DNA of 64,000 nucleotides from Alteromonas australica (GTDB taxonomy: Bacteria; Pseudomonadota; Gammaproteobacteria; Enterobacterales; Alteromonadaceae): the NCBI RefSeq assembly GCF_000730385.1, contig NZ_CP008849.1, forward strand, positions 1,550,001 through 1,614,000. Reading direction: 5' to 3'. The notes beneath the pieces were generated by a model that did not search any database, had not been told where the DNA came from, and worked only from the letters and a program-made list of their open reading frames with translations. Shown piece after piece: positions 17,114 to 25,964 of the stretch (positions are counted from its first letter, which is position 1; each line of letters begins with the position of its first letter). Both the position numbers and the translations under genes were made by a program.

Positions 17114-18913
17114 TTAGCGCTTTCGAGTTGACTGCTGCGTGTGCCATAGTTTGGCATATACACCTTGCTTTTGCAGTAGTTGGCTATGTGTGCCTTGTTC
17201 GGTAATCATACCTTTGTTCATCACCAGTATATTGTCAGCATCAATAATTGTAGAGAGCCGGTGGGCAATCACTAAACTGGTATGGCCTTTTGCGGCATCC
17301 CGTAGCGCAGCTAAAATGGCCTGCTCAGATTCGCTATCTAATGACGATGTGGCTTCATCAAATATCATAATGGGCGCGCCTTTTAGCAGTGCTCTTGCAA
17401 TTGCTACGCGCTGTTTTTCTCCCCCGGATAACTTAAGGCCACGTTCACCCACTTTTGTGTTTATGCCATCAGGAAGTTGAGCAATGAAGTGGTTTAAATG
17501 GGCAAGTGATGCTGCATGCATAATTTCTTCGTCAGTGGCGTTAGGGTTTCCATAGGCGATGTTGTCTTTCAATGTGGTGTTAAAGAGAACGGTGTCTTGG
17601 GGCACAATAGCAATATGACTTCGCAAACTGTTTTGGGTGACTTGGCTTATATCCTGACCATTCACGCATACGGTGCCCCTCGTGGGTTCATAAAAGCGAA
17701 AAAGTAGCTTCATGATGGTGGACTTGCCTGCGCCACTTTCGCCGACAATGGCCACCTTCTTGCCCGCTTCAACCTGAAAGGTAATGCCATTTAAAATAGG
17801 CCGCGCGTCATGATAACTAAAATGTACATTCTCAAATTGGACAGTCGCATTTTCAACACCGCCTTTTAATGTGAGCGCCAGTGAATCAGGTTTATCAGAA
17901 ATGGCCGGGCGCTGAGCGAGTAGTGAAAATAAATTATCAATGTTAGCCAGTGAACCCCTTATTTCTCGGTATACAAAGCCTAAAAAATTAAGCGGCATAA
18001 AAATTTGCATGGTGAAGGCGTTAATGAGCACAAAATCACCAATCGTCATATCGCCGTTCATTACGCCGAATGCGGCATTGGCCATCATTGCTGTCATGGC
18101 AGTGGCAATAATACTGGCTTGGCCTGCATTAAGAGCGAAGAGAGATAATCGATTTTTGCGCCTTGCCACTTCCCATTGGGCTAAATCGTTGTCGTATCGG
18201 TTCGCCTCAAAGGCTTCATTGTTGAAATATTTAACTGTTTCGAAATTAAGTAGGCTGTCGACTGCACGGGAATTAGTGGTGGAATCGGCTTCGTTCATTT
18301 GCTGAACAAATCGAGTGCGCCAGTCGGTGGCTTTCATTGAGAACGCCACATAGCAAATTACACTGGAAATGATGATAAACGCAAATGACCAACCAAATTG
18401 AAACAGAAGCAAGCCTACCACAAGCCCAATTTCGAGCAGGGTAGGCACAATGTTAAACACCATAAACCGCATTAAGAAACTAATGCCTGATGTGCCTCGC
18501 TCAATGTCTCTTGATAAACCGCCGGTACGCCTGTCGAGATGAAAACCCAAATCGAGGTTATGTAGATGTTTAAATACGTTTAGGCCAATGCGACGCATAG
18601 CTCGCTCGGTGACTCTACCAAACAAGGTATCTCTCACTTCCCCTAACAGCACATTGAGTAACCTCAAGGTGCCGTACGCCACAATAAGGCTGATGGGTAC
18701 TGCCAGGGCAAGGGTGGTTAAATCGCCATTTAAGCTGTCTACCGTGTACTTCAACACATAAGGTAACCCAATGCTGGCGAGTTTTGCGGCCACCAGGCAA
18801 AGCAGGGCAAGTACAACTCGCCGTTTAAACTCCAATAAATAAGGGCGCAGTTGTTTCAGCACATGCCACTTTACCGGGGCATTATCGTACACTGTGTTAT
18901 GGCGTCTTGGCAT
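17114..18913 (-). CDS. ATM1/HMT1-type ABC exporter (fused permease and ATPase)
   Basis: This half-transporter has six membrane helices in residues about 15-310 and a C-terminal ATPase domain with GESGAGKST (Walker A), LSGGEKQR (signature), MIFDEATSSLDSESE (Walker B) and SLVIAHRLSTI. The N-terminal PYLLEFKRRVVLAL and SFAFIIISSVICYVAFS patterns fit the ABCB7/ATM1 group, which exports glutathione-linked sulfur or metal compounds in related organisms; the substrate here is inferred. The ATG at 18913 (599 residues) is preferred to a TTG ten codons upstream. A TTGGACAGTC motif at 17837-17846 is read antisense as TVQFENV, a sequence common in this family, so that copy may be coincidental. Confidence 0.9.
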   Translation of the reverse strand: MPRRHNTVYDNAPVKWHVLKQLRPYLLEFKRRVVLALLCLVAAKLASIGLPYVLKYTVDSLNGDLTTLALAVPISLIVAYGTLRLLNVLLGEVRDTLFGRVTERAMRRIGLNVFKHLHNLDLGFHLDRRTGGLSRDIERGTSGISFLMRFMVFNIVPTLLEIGLVVGLLLFQFGWSFAFIIISSVICYVAFSMKATDWRTRFVQQMNEADSTTNSRAVDSLLNFETVKYFNNEAFEANRYDNDLAQWEVARRKNRLSLFALNAGQASIIATAMTAMMANAAFGVMNGDMTIGDFVLINAFTMQIFMPLNFLGFVYREIRGSLANIDNLFSLLAQRPAISDKPDSLALTLKGGVENATVQFENVHFSYHDARPILNGITFQVEAGKKVAIVGESGAGKSTIMKLLFRFYEPTRGTVCVNGQDISQVTQNSLRSHIAIVPQDTVLFNTTLKDNIAYGNPNATDEEIMHAASLAHLNHFIAQLPDGINTKVGERGLKLSGGEKQRVAIARALLKGAPIMIFDEATSSLDSESEQAILAALRDAAKGHTSLVIAHRLSTIIDADNILVMNKGMITEQGTHSQLLQKQGVYAKLWHTQQSTRKR

Positions 18914-19248
18914 GAATTGAAATGACTCTTTGTTAAACGGCAAGTAGAAGCGTTAATGTTAACAGGATAGAACCCATTAAGCTGTTACGCCGTAATGAGA
19001 TAATGCGTTTAAAATATACATAATTTTCGTATGTACAGGCGTAAAGAGGGCTCAGTGCCCCGAACCCCTTAATTAACAAGCGTGTCATGTCCGTACTTGA
19101 AAGCCTGGTGGAGAGTTAAAAATAGAAAGAGAACAATTCATTCTTAAATATACATTGCAGATCATTTCAATCTGATGCGCGCACAAGTACACTACAGGGT
19201 GTGCGTGAATGAAAACAGACGCGCATAACGCTGAGTGTAGGAGAAAAT
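18914..19248. other. 335-base gap with the moaA leader
   Basis: No gene is visible. The part nearest moaA can fold: GCGCACA near 19179 can pair with TGTGCGT near 19200, and GCGCG/GCGC elements flank this. I could not match it to the molybdenum cofactor riboswitch consensus from memory, so no riboswitch is called. Confidence 0.5.
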
Positions 19249-20217
19249 TTGTTAGAAGATAGCTTTGGAAGACAATTTCATTATTTACGTTTGTCGATAA
19301 CGGAAGCGTGTAATTTCCGGTGTCAGTATTGTCTGCCTGATGGCTATCAAGGCCCTTCTAGTGATAGCTTTTTATCCGTAAATGAAATTCAAACCTTATT
19401 ATCTGCCTTTGCGCAGTTAGGCACGTCTAAAGTGCGAATTACCGGTGGAGAGCCTACCCTTCGTCGTGACTTTTTAGATGTATTGCATTTAACGGCGCAA
19501 ACTCCGGGTATTGAACGTATCGCCATGACAACCCATGGTGCACGAATGTCTGCTCATGCCAAACAGTGGAAAGACGCTGGCTTACATCAAGTTAATGTGA
19601 GCATAGACAGCTTAGATCCTCGTCAATTCGCTGCTATTACAGGGCAAGATAAATTAAAAGAGGTACTCGCAGGGCTTGATGCAGCTGCAAATGCGGGCCT
19701 TGATGTCAAAGTTAATACGGTATTGCTGAACGACTTCTCTGACGCTCGCCTTCACCGTTTTTTGGCATGGTTAAAAGAGATGCCAGTGACCCTTAGGTTC
19801 ATAGAGTTAATGGAGACGGGGGACCTTCCACAGTTTTTCAATCAGCAGCATCAAAGTGGCGGGCCCATTAAGCAAACGCTGCTAGCACAAGGTTGGCAAC
19901 CCATAGTAAAACGAAAAGACGCCGGGCCAGCGCAAGAGTTTTTTCATCCTGATTACGCGGGAAAGATAGGTCTTATCATGCCTTACAGTAAAGATTTCTG
20001 TAAAAGCTGTAATCGACTTAGGGTTGCAGCAAATGGCAAACTGCATTTGTGTCTATTCAGTGAGCATGGCATTGATATGCGCCATCTGTTGGCAGATGGC
20101 GACGTGGCAGGCCTTAAGCAATTTCTCATAGAATGTTTAGGTCAGAAGCACGAAACCCATTATCTACATGATGGTAATACAGGTGCAACCACGCACCTTG
20201 CTATGTTAGGGGGCTAA
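19249..20217 (+). CDS. moaA: GTP 3',8-cyclase
   Basis: MoaA is the radical SAM enzyme that starts molybdenum cofactor synthesis from GTP. The first cluster motif CNFRCQYC gives Cys21, Cys25 and Cys28; the second cluster ligands are Cys251, Cys254 and Cys268 in FCKSCNRLR and HLCLF. The protein ends in the Gly-Gly pair needed for activity, at residues 321-322. It starts with TTG at 19249, five bases after AGGAG. No other moa genes are beside it, so the pathway is scattered in this genome. Confidence 0.95.
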   Translation: MLEDSFGRQFHYLRLSITEACNFRCQYCLPDGYQGPSSDSFLSVNEIQTLLSAFAQLGTSKVRITGGEPTLRRDFLDVLHLTAQTPGIERIAMTTHGARMSAHAKQWKDAGLHQVNVSIDSLDPRQFAAITGQDKLKEVLAGLDAAANAGLDVKVNTVLLNDFSDARLHRFLAWLKEMPVTLRFIELMETGDLPQFFNQQHQSGGPIKQTLLAQGWQPIVKRKDAGPAQEFFHPDYAGKIGLIMPYSKDFCKSCNRLRVAANGKLHLCLFSEHGIDMRHLLADGDVAGLKQFLIECLGQKHETHYLHDGNTGATTHLAMLGG

Positions 20218-20336
20218 CGGGCTAAAGACGCAACAAAAATAAAGGTTAGGCGCTAACCTTAAATGGCGATCTATAAGGCGTTCGCCACGCCGACAAAAAC
20301 AACAATAAAAGCTAAATTTGCGATAAAAGGAAGTAT

Positions 20337-20864
20337 ATGCATATAGGAAATAGTGCGCGGTTATCTTATCACTACGTTACCGAAAAGGATGTTGAGTTCT
20401 TGTGGGAGCTTGACCAAGACGAAGCGGTTATGCGCTACATCAATGGTGGTAAACCTTCCAGCAGAGAAGATATACGCCATATTTTTATACCCCGGGTTCA
20501 AGCTTTCTCTAACCCAGCGCTAGGTTGGGGATTATGGCGAGTAGAAGTCACAGAATCTCGGGATAGTATTGGCTGGATTTTAGTTCGTCCGTTTGGCTTT
20601 TTCACCCACTCACCAGAAACAGATAATATTGAATTAGGCTGGCGTTTTAAGCGTTCGAGTTGGGGGCAGGGTTTTGCGACAGAAGCCGCGAAAACAGTGA
20701 AAGACAGTTTATATTTAACTGGCATCGATAAATTTTCCGCCATTGCTAACCCAGCGAACAAAGCGTCAATCAAAGTTATGAAAAATTTAGGTATGACGTT
20801 TAGCCACGAACTAGAATATAAAGACAACCTGTTCCACGAAAACGTCGTGGTTTACGCAACCTGA
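20337..20864 (+). CDS. GNAT family N-acetyltransferase (RimJ/RimL-like)
   Basis: A 175-residue single-domain acetyltransferase. It opens RLSYHYVTEKDVEFLWEL as RimJ/RimL-type enzymes do, has ELGWRFKRSSWGQGFATEAA as the acetyl-CoA-binding motif A near residues 100-119, and NPANKASIKVMKNLGM near the C terminus. Substrates in this group range from ribosomal N termini to small amines, so the target cannot be named. A palindrome, AAGGTTAG/CTAACCTT at about 20245-20263, precedes it. The gene converges on the next one and overlaps it by 13 bases. Confidence 0.85.
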   Translation: MHIGNSARLSYHYVTEKDVEFLWELDQDEAVMRYINGGKPSSREDIRHIFIPRVQAFSNPALGWGLWRVEVTESRDSIGWILVRPFGFFTHSPETDNIELGWRFKRSSWGQGFATEAAKTVKDSLYLTGIDKFSAIANPANKASIKVMKNLGMTFSHELEYKDNLFHENVVVYAT

Positions 20865-22474
20865 TTAAGGACGGTTTTCATATTGTTATAGCGCTGTGTT
20901 TGCTCTTCTGTTAATTCTGAACTTTCAATCGTTGTGCGACAGCGCTTAACCAAACTGACCACTTTGTTTATTCGTGGCTGACCTTGCTTTGCGCGCATCG
21001 TTATTGCCTGCAATAAATTTAAGGCGATGGCCGGATTTTTAGGCATCACTTGGTAGGCTTGTAAAAAGGTATTGAATGACTTGGCTAAATCGCCTTGTTG
21101 ATAATGCAGCACGGCGGCATTGTTCAGGCTTTTGGGGCTTAAGGGTATAGACGCCTTCTCACGTTTTTCTTGTTTTATATAGAATGAAACAAGATTAGGC
21201 TCGTCACTGTCACTTAGCTTTTGTTCTAATACTTCAAGTATCTTTAGGGCATTTCCTTGCAGCCCCACTTCGTGAAAGGCTTTTGCTGAATCGATAAGGG
21301 CTTCCGTGGGCTTGTCTTCCCAATGCCTGAAATCTAAGGATTCCATCATCGTTTTGGCTTTTTCACTGTCATTTTGTAAATAGCAAATTCTGGCATTAAT
21401 AACATGAACTTGTTGCGCCACATCTTCTTTGGGGTAGGCGGTTTTCAATTCTCGCAAATAGTCGTTGGTTTGCTGAACAATATGAGAAACCTCTGAAGGG
21501 GATGACGTCATGGCAAAATCTACCCCCGCACGGGCAGCAGTTAAATAGTGCTCTGCGCACTCATGAATGGATTGCTTAGCGTAACGGACAATTTTCCTCG
21601 CACTATCAAATTGCTCTTGATAATCATGAGTAATACGAGAAAGTTCCATAGCGGTTTGATGCCGTTTTACGTTTCTTGGCGAAACCTCTCGAGCAATATT
21701 GATACACTCAAGGGCATCATCAAATGCTTCCTCTCGAATTTTTAATTCTGCAAGTAAATCATAGGAGGCAAGGTTGCTTTCTAAGTTTAGCGCTAGGCTT
21801 AATATAGCCCGCTCGGCGTCCTCAAACTCTTTTAAGTTGACCAAGGATTTACAGAGCCCGTATTTTGCCCAGGCAAATTCTTGTACATTAATGATGCCTT
21901 GGAAAAATGACTTTGCTTCATCATATCGCTTGCTCAAAAGTAATAGATCGCCTTTTACCTTTAGCGCTAAAGGAAAATACTCAGCATATTTAGGTTCTAA
22001 AATAAATGCTTCTACGGCCATCAGAGCACCCTCTAGGTTACCTTCATCCATATACTGATAGATAGGGTTCAATACCATTTTGCGCGCAATAACTTTTGAT
22101 AGCCGTTTTTCAAGCTGGTTTACTGAAAAAGGTTTCGCAAGAAACTCATCGGGCTGTAGTTCTACAATGGCATGTACTGCTTCTGGGCTGGTGTCAGCGC
22201 TTGTGAAAATAAACCCAGTGGTGAGGGGAACTAGGTGCTGCGCTTTTAGGGTTTCGAACAGGCAATAACCGCCATGATCTTCGCGTAAGTCGTAGGCACA
22301 AATTACAGCGTCATAATGTTGCTGACTTAACGCATTGAGTGCTTGCGTAGGCTTAACAACATAATCCACATGCTCAAACCCAAGCTCATCAAGGGCATAT
22401 TTCATATGGCTTTTCGCTAAAGCTTGGTCTTCAGCAACTAGTACCCGTGCTCGTTTCGCAATGTTCGGTTTCAT
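20852..22474 (-). CDS. Response regulator with long TPR-like output region
   Basis: Residues about 8-130 form a CheY-like receiver: VLVAEDQALAKSH, the likely phosphorylated Asp62 in VICAYDLRED and FLAKPFSVNQL. The remaining 400 residues are helical repeats with TPR-like spacing and no DNA-binding or enzyme domain, so the output is probably protein-protein contact. No kinase gene is next to it. I start at the ATG at 22474, which has GGAAAGG five bases upstream. The frame remains open to 22600, but there it would begin inside a TTGGACAGTC repeat and has no family resemblance. Confidence 0.82.
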   Translation of the reverse strand: MKPNIAKRARVLVAEDQALAKSHMKYALDELGFEHVDYVVKPTQALNALSQQHYDAVICAYDLREDHGGYCLFETLKAQHLVPLTTGFIFTSADTSPEAVHAIVELQPDEFLAKPFSVNQLEKRLSKVIARKMVLNPIYQYMDEGNLEGALMAVEAFILEPKYAEYFPLALKVKGDLLLLSKRYDEAKSFFQGIINVQEFAWAKYGLCKSLVNLKEFEDAERAILSLALNLESNLASYDLLAELKIREEAFDDALECINIAREVSPRNVKRHQTAMELSRITHDYQEQFDSARKIVRYAKQSIHECAEHYLTAARAGVDFAMTSSPSEVSHIVQQTNDYLRELKTAYPKEDVAQQVHVINARICYLQNDSEKAKTMMESLDFRHWEDKPTEALIDSAKAFHEVGLQGNALKILEVLEQKLSDSDEPNLVSFYIKQEKREKASIPLSPKSLNNAAVLHYQQGDLAKSFNTFLQAYQVMPKNPAIALNLLQAITMRAKQGQPRINKVVSLVKRCRTTIESSELTEEQTQRYNNMKTVLNQVA

Positions 22475-22590
22475 AACCTTTCCGTAGTGGAAAATAGAGC
22501 GTATTCGATATAATAAGTTTAGTCGCAGAAGCCGAGCGTTACCAAAAACGATGACATTAAATAGGCGTTCTGAGCGAATAAAGGTATTTT

Positions 22591-22600
22591 GACTGTCCAA
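22591..22600 (-). repeat. Single TTGGACAGTC repeat
   Basis: One exact copy, read on the minus strand, lies in the upstream region of the response regulator gene, about 115 bases before its start. Confidence 0.9.
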
Positions 22601-22693
22601 TTTGTTTATTGAACACGACTGTGGCTCGCAACAAAGTTGTTGAAACAGTGATTGGCGTTTAACGTTTTAAGGAATTTTAATAATACAGAAGAA

Positions 22694-22769
22694 TGGTGGA
22701 CGCTACTGGGCTTGAACCAGTGACCCTCGCCTTGTAAGGGCGATGCTCTCCCAACTGAGCTAAGCGTCC
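22694..22769 (-). tRNA. tRNA-Val (anticodon TAC)
   Basis: Third gene of a tandem set. Acceptor stem GGACGCT/AGCGTCC, anticodon loop CTTACAA, T-loop GGTTCAAGC and an encoded CCA end are all visible. It is 76 nt and identical to its two upstream copies. I see no clear terminator after it. Confidence 0.97.
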
Positions 22770-22801
22770 ATAAAAGAATTCTACTTGAAAACTGTATGAA
22801 A

Positions 22802-22877
22802 TGGTGGACGCTACTGGGCTTGAACCAGTGACCCTCGCCTTGTAAGGGCGATGCTCTCCCAACTGAGCTAAGCGTCC
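22802..22877 (-). tRNA. tRNA-Val (anticodon TAC)
   Basis: Second of three identical 76-nt copies, separated from its neighbours by 32 and 40 bases. CCA is encoded. Confidence 0.97.
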
Positions 22878-22917
22878 ATAAAATTTTCAAGTCAAACAAG
22901 AATCCGCTCTAGAAGAG

Positions 22918-22993
22918 TGGTGGACGCTACTGGGCTTGAACCAGTGACCCTCGCCTTGTAAGGGCGATGCTCTCCCAACTGAGCTAAGCGTCC
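22918..22993 (-). tRNA. tRNA-Val (anticodon TAC)
   Basis: First transcribed copy of the tRNA-Val trio, 37 bases downstream of the -10 element of a strong promoter. CCA is encoded. Confidence 0.97.
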
Positions 22994-23030
22994 ATCTTGT
23001 TTGTTTACTTGCCTGGGCAAGTGGGGCGGT

Positions 23031-23058
23031 ATTATAGAGTTGCTTCCGATAGTGTCAA
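23031..23058 (-). promoter_or_regulatory. tRNA-Val operon promoter
   Basis: On the minus strand, a perfect TTGACA is followed after 16 bases by a perfect TATAAT, then a GC-rich stretch (CCGCCCC) like the discriminator of stringently controlled stable-RNA promoters. Confidence 0.9.
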
Positions 23059-23328
23059 CAATAAAATTAAAGAAAAATTACCGTATGCATGAAAAATAAT
23101 CATTTTGTTGCCATTTTGATTAAATTGATGAAAAGAGCATCATTTTTAGTAACGGTTAAAGCTATAAGGGGCTTTTCTTTTTGCGCGGCAGTAAACTAGG
23201 ACTCCAATTTATGGCCCGAATATAGGTGTTTGTTAAAGCATCTGGTGGCTCATAAGCGATGTTACTTTCCAAAGATATCAGAATGCCAGTGGCGGAATAA
23301 TTAGTTGCAACAAGTCAATGATGTGGCT

Positions 23329-23356
23329 TTTGTCGCAACCGTTACGCTGGTAGAAT
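23329..23356 (+). promoter_or_regulatory. Possible gltX promoter
   Basis: TTTGTC and TAGAAT, 16 bases apart, lie 40 bases before the gltX start. The 402-base gap 22994-23395 otherwise holds only the tRNA-Val promoter on the other strand and AT-rich sequence. Confidence 0.45.
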
Positions 23357-23395
23357 GCGCCACACTTAGACTTAAATTAAAGATAGAGAGTGATC

Positions 23396-24805
23396 ATGTC
23401 GGTTGTAACACGATTTGCACCAAGCCCAACGGGCTATCTACATGTAGGCGGCGCACGTACCGCACTATATTCTTGGCTTTACGCAAAAAGCAAAGGTGGT
23501 GAATTTGTTTTGCGTATAGAAGATACAGATATAGAGCGTTCTACAGAAGAAGCAAAACAAGCCATTTTAGATGGCATGTTGTGGCTAGGGTTAACGTGGG
23601 ACACAGGCCCTATTTATCAGACGGACCGATTCGACCGTTATAAAGAACTCATTCAAACATTGCTTGATGAAGGTAAAGCGTACAAGTGCTTCATGAGCGC
23701 AGAAGAATTAGATGCCATTCGTGAAGGGCAAAAAGAGCGTGGCGAGAAGCCCCGCTACCCAGGTACATGGCGCGATAGAACGGATCACCCAGAAGGGCAG
23801 CCTTTTGTCATTCGCTTCAAAAACCCGTTAGACGGTAAAGTGGTTATCAACGACCATGTACGTGGCAAAATTGAAATCAGCAATACTGAACTAGACGACT
23901 TGATCATTCAACGTACAGATGGCACGCCTACCTATAATTTCTGTGTGGTTGTTGATGATTGGGATATGGGCATTACTCATGTGGTACGTGGTGAAGATCA
24001 CATCAACAATACCCCGCGCCAAATTAATATTCTTGAAGCATTAGGTGCTCCTGTACCAGAGTATGCTCACGTTTCAATGATTTTGGGTGACGATGGTAAA
24101 AAGCTGTCGAAACGTCATGGTGCTGTCAGTGTTATGCAATATCGTGATGACGGTTTTTTACCTCAAGCCGTACTTAATTACCTTGTGCGACTAGGTTGGT
24201 CACATGGCGATCAAGAAGTGTTTACGCTTGATGAGATGATTGAGCACTTTAGTTTGGATGGCATAGGGCAATCAGCATCAGCCTTTAATACAGAAAAACT
24301 GATTTGGCTAAACCAGCACTATATAAAGACATTGCCAGCGAGTGAAGTGGCAGCACATGCGAAATGGCATTTTGAAACGTTAAATGTAGATTTAACCGCA
24401 GGGCCAGCGCTTGAGTCTGTCATTGCTATTCAAGCGGACAGGGTGAAGACATTAAAAGAGCTTGCAGAGATTTCTACCTACTTTTATCAAGATTACGAAG
24501 CGTTTGATGCGAACGCGGCGAAAAAGCACCTTCGACCTGTGGCACGGGGTCCGTTAGAGCGCGTTAAAGATAAACTAATGGCGCTGGAAGAATGGAACCC
24601 TGAAAGTATCCAGTCGGCGATAAATGCAACCGCTGAAGAACTTGAAGTGGGTATGGGAAAAGTAGGCATGCCGCTACGTGTAGCTGCTACGGGTGGAGGT
24701 AACTCGCCTTCTTTAGATGTTACCCTTAATTTGCTTTCAAAAGAGAAAGTTGGCGAGAGAATCGACAAAGCGCTTACTTTTATAGCAAACAGAGAAAATT
24801 CATAA
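23396..24805 (+). CDS. gltX: Glutamyl-tRNA synthetase
   Basis: This class I synthetase charges tRNA-Glu. The HIGH-type motif is [12 protein letters not shown] at residues 10-21 and the KMSKS-type motif is KLSKRHGA near residue 240. [13 protein letters not shown] and [14 protein letters not shown] are family hallmarks. At 469 residues it matches the E. coli enzyme (471). The ATG at 23396 follows AGAGAGTG; a GTG two codons earlier is less likely. Three genes for its tRNA substrate lie just downstream. Confidence 0.97.
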   Translation: MSVVTRFAPSPTGYLHVGGARTALYSWLYAKSKGGEFVLRIEDTDIERSTEEAKQAILDGMLWLGLTWDTGPIYQTDRFDRYKELIQTLLDEGKAYKCFMSAEELDAIREGQKERGEKPRYPGTWRDRTDHPEGQPFVIRFKNPLDGKVVINDHVRGKIEISNTELDDLIIQRTDGTPTYNFCVVVDDWDMGITHVVRGEDHINNTPRQINILEALGAPVPEYAHVSMILGDDGKKLSKRHGAVSVMQYRDDGFLPQAVLNYLVRLGWSHGDQEVFTLDEMIEHFSLDGIGQSASAFNTEKLIWLNQHYIKTLPASEVAAHAKWHFETLNVDLTAGPALESVIAIQADRVKTLKELAEISTYFYQDYEAFDANAAKKHLRPVARGPLERVKDKLMALEEWNPESIQSAINATAEELEVGMGKVGMPLRVAATGGGNSPSLDVTLNLLSKEKVGERIDKALTFIANRENS

Positions 24806-24813
24806 AAAAACCG

Positions 24814-24842
24814 TTGACATGACAGGGGCGGATGCCTAGAAT
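24814..24842 (+). promoter_or_regulatory. Promoter of the tRNA-Ala/tRNA-Glu operon
   Basis: TTGACA (24814-24819), a 17-base spacer and TAGAAT (24837-24842) are followed by the GC-rich GCGCCCCGC, a stable-RNA type discriminator. Confidence 0.88.
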
Positions 24843-24890
24843 GCGCCCCGCTGTCACGGAACAGTCACACAAAACTGACTGAGACATGAT

Positions 24891-24966
24891 GGGGCCATAG
24901 CTCAGCTGGGAGAGCGCCTGCATGGCATGCAGGAGGTCGGCGGTTCGATCCCGCCTGGCTCCACCA
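24891..24966 (+). tRNA. tRNA-Ala (anticodon GGC)
   Basis: Acceptor GGGGCCA/TGGCTCC, anticodon loop ATGGCAT, T-loop GGTTCGATCC and an encoded CCA give a 76-nt tRNA. It is first in the operon with three tRNA-Glu genes. Confidence 0.97.
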
Positions 24967-25110
24967 ATTTTTAAATTGGAGCAAATTTAGGCTGGAGTTG
25001 CTAACACAACTTCTGACTGAAAATTTAGTAAGAAAAAGAGCAATTAATTTGTTTGCTTAATCCAACTTTCTAAATACCTCGAATGCAATGTGTTCGAAGA
25101 ACTATTTTCA

Positions 25111-25186
25111 GTCCCCTTCGTCTAGAGGCCTAGGACACCGCCCTTTCACGGCGGTAACAGGGGTTCGAATCCCCTAGGGGACGCCA
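25111..25186 (+). tRNA. tRNA-Glu (anticodon TTC)
   Basis: Acceptor GTCCCCT/AGGGGAC, anticodon loop CTTTCAC and an encoded CCA are visible; 76 nt. First of three identical copies repeated every 231 bases. Confidence 0.97.
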
Positions 25187-25341
25187 TATTTATCGCGTCA
25201 CAGTCGATTAATACTGTGAAATAGGCTGAAGTTAACGTGTTAGCTTCGGACGGAAATTTCAGTAAAGAGAGTGATTCGTGTTAACGAATTAAGCTAGCTT
25301 TACAGAAGTTCAGTGAAGTTTTGCTTCACAGTCAAGTTTCT

Positions 25342-25417
25342 GTCCCCTTCGTCTAGAGGCCTAGGACACCGCCCTTTCACGGCGGTAACAGGGGTTCGAA
25401 TCCCCTAGGGGACGCCA
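25342..25417 (+). tRNA. tRNA-Glu (anticodon TTC)
   Basis: Second identical 76-nt copy, 231 bases after the first, with a nearly identical 155-base spacer on each side. Confidence 0.97.
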
Positions 25418-25572
25418 TATTTATCGCGTCACAGTCGATTAATACTGTGAAATAGGCTGAAGTTAACGTATTAGCTTCGGACGGAAATTTCAGTAAAGAT
25501 AGTGGTTCGTGTGAACGAACTAACCTAGCTTTACAGAAGTTCAGTGAGGTTTTGCTTCACAGTCAAGTTTCT

Positions 25573-25648
25573 GTCCCCTTCGTCTAGAGGCCTAGGACAC
25601 CGCCCTTTCACGGCGGTAACAGGGGTTCGAATCCCCTAGGGGACGCCA
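25573..25648 (+). tRNA. tRNA-Glu (anticodon TTC)
   Basis: Third identical 76-nt copy, directly followed by a strong terminator. Confidence 0.97.
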
Positions 25649-25652
25649 TATA

Positions 25653-25682
25653 AAAAAACCAGCCTTTCGGCTGGTTTTTTTT
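25653..25682 (+). terminator. Terminator of the tRNA-Glu operon
   Basis: AACCAGCC TTTC GGCTGGTT with flanking A and T runs makes a strong bidirectional-looking Rho-independent terminator. Confidence 0.95.
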
Positions 25683-25727
25683 CGTCTTGCTATCATCAAG
25701 TTCATTGGTGAGCCACTTACACTTTTC

Positions 25728-25860
25728 GACTGTCCAATTTCTGTCTTTTTCAAATAAAGTCAAAAAAAGTGACTGTCCAACAAATAAAGTGACTGTCCAA
25801 AAACTAGTTTCAAAAAGCTAGTTTAAATCCAATGTAGTGATAATTAGACTGTCCAATTTA
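25728..25860 (-). repeat. Four TTGGACAGTC repeats (minus orientation)
   Basis: Exact GACTGTCCAA copies start at 25728, 25771, 25791 and 25847, all facing the same way. The middle two share the longer context AAAGTGACTGTCCAA. They fill the 316-base gap between the tRNA-Glu operon and the M14 peptidase; no gene is visible there. Confidence 0.9.
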
Positions 25861-25964
25861 GCGTCCGCAGATATAATTTGTGCCATTGTGCTTTCAATTC
25901 ATCAATGTAAAAACACATCTGTGTGTACGCCTGCTATCATGCAGTCAACTATTAAGAGGTTTCT

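Larger units (their letters stand above)
25111..25648 (+). repeat. 231-base tandem repeat containing tRNA-Glu
   Basis: The unit is tRNA-Glu plus a 155-base spacer. The two full spacers differ at only about nine positions, pointing to recent duplication or gene conversion. Confidence 0.9.

Noticed and set aside
18960..19248. Molybdenum cofactor riboswitch before moaA
   Set aside because: Position is right and hairpins exist, but I could not align the conserved nucleotides; listed only as a question.
22606..22899. Minus-strand open frames over the tRNA-Val genes
   Set aside because: They are translations of the tRNA genes themselves and repeat with each tRNA copy.
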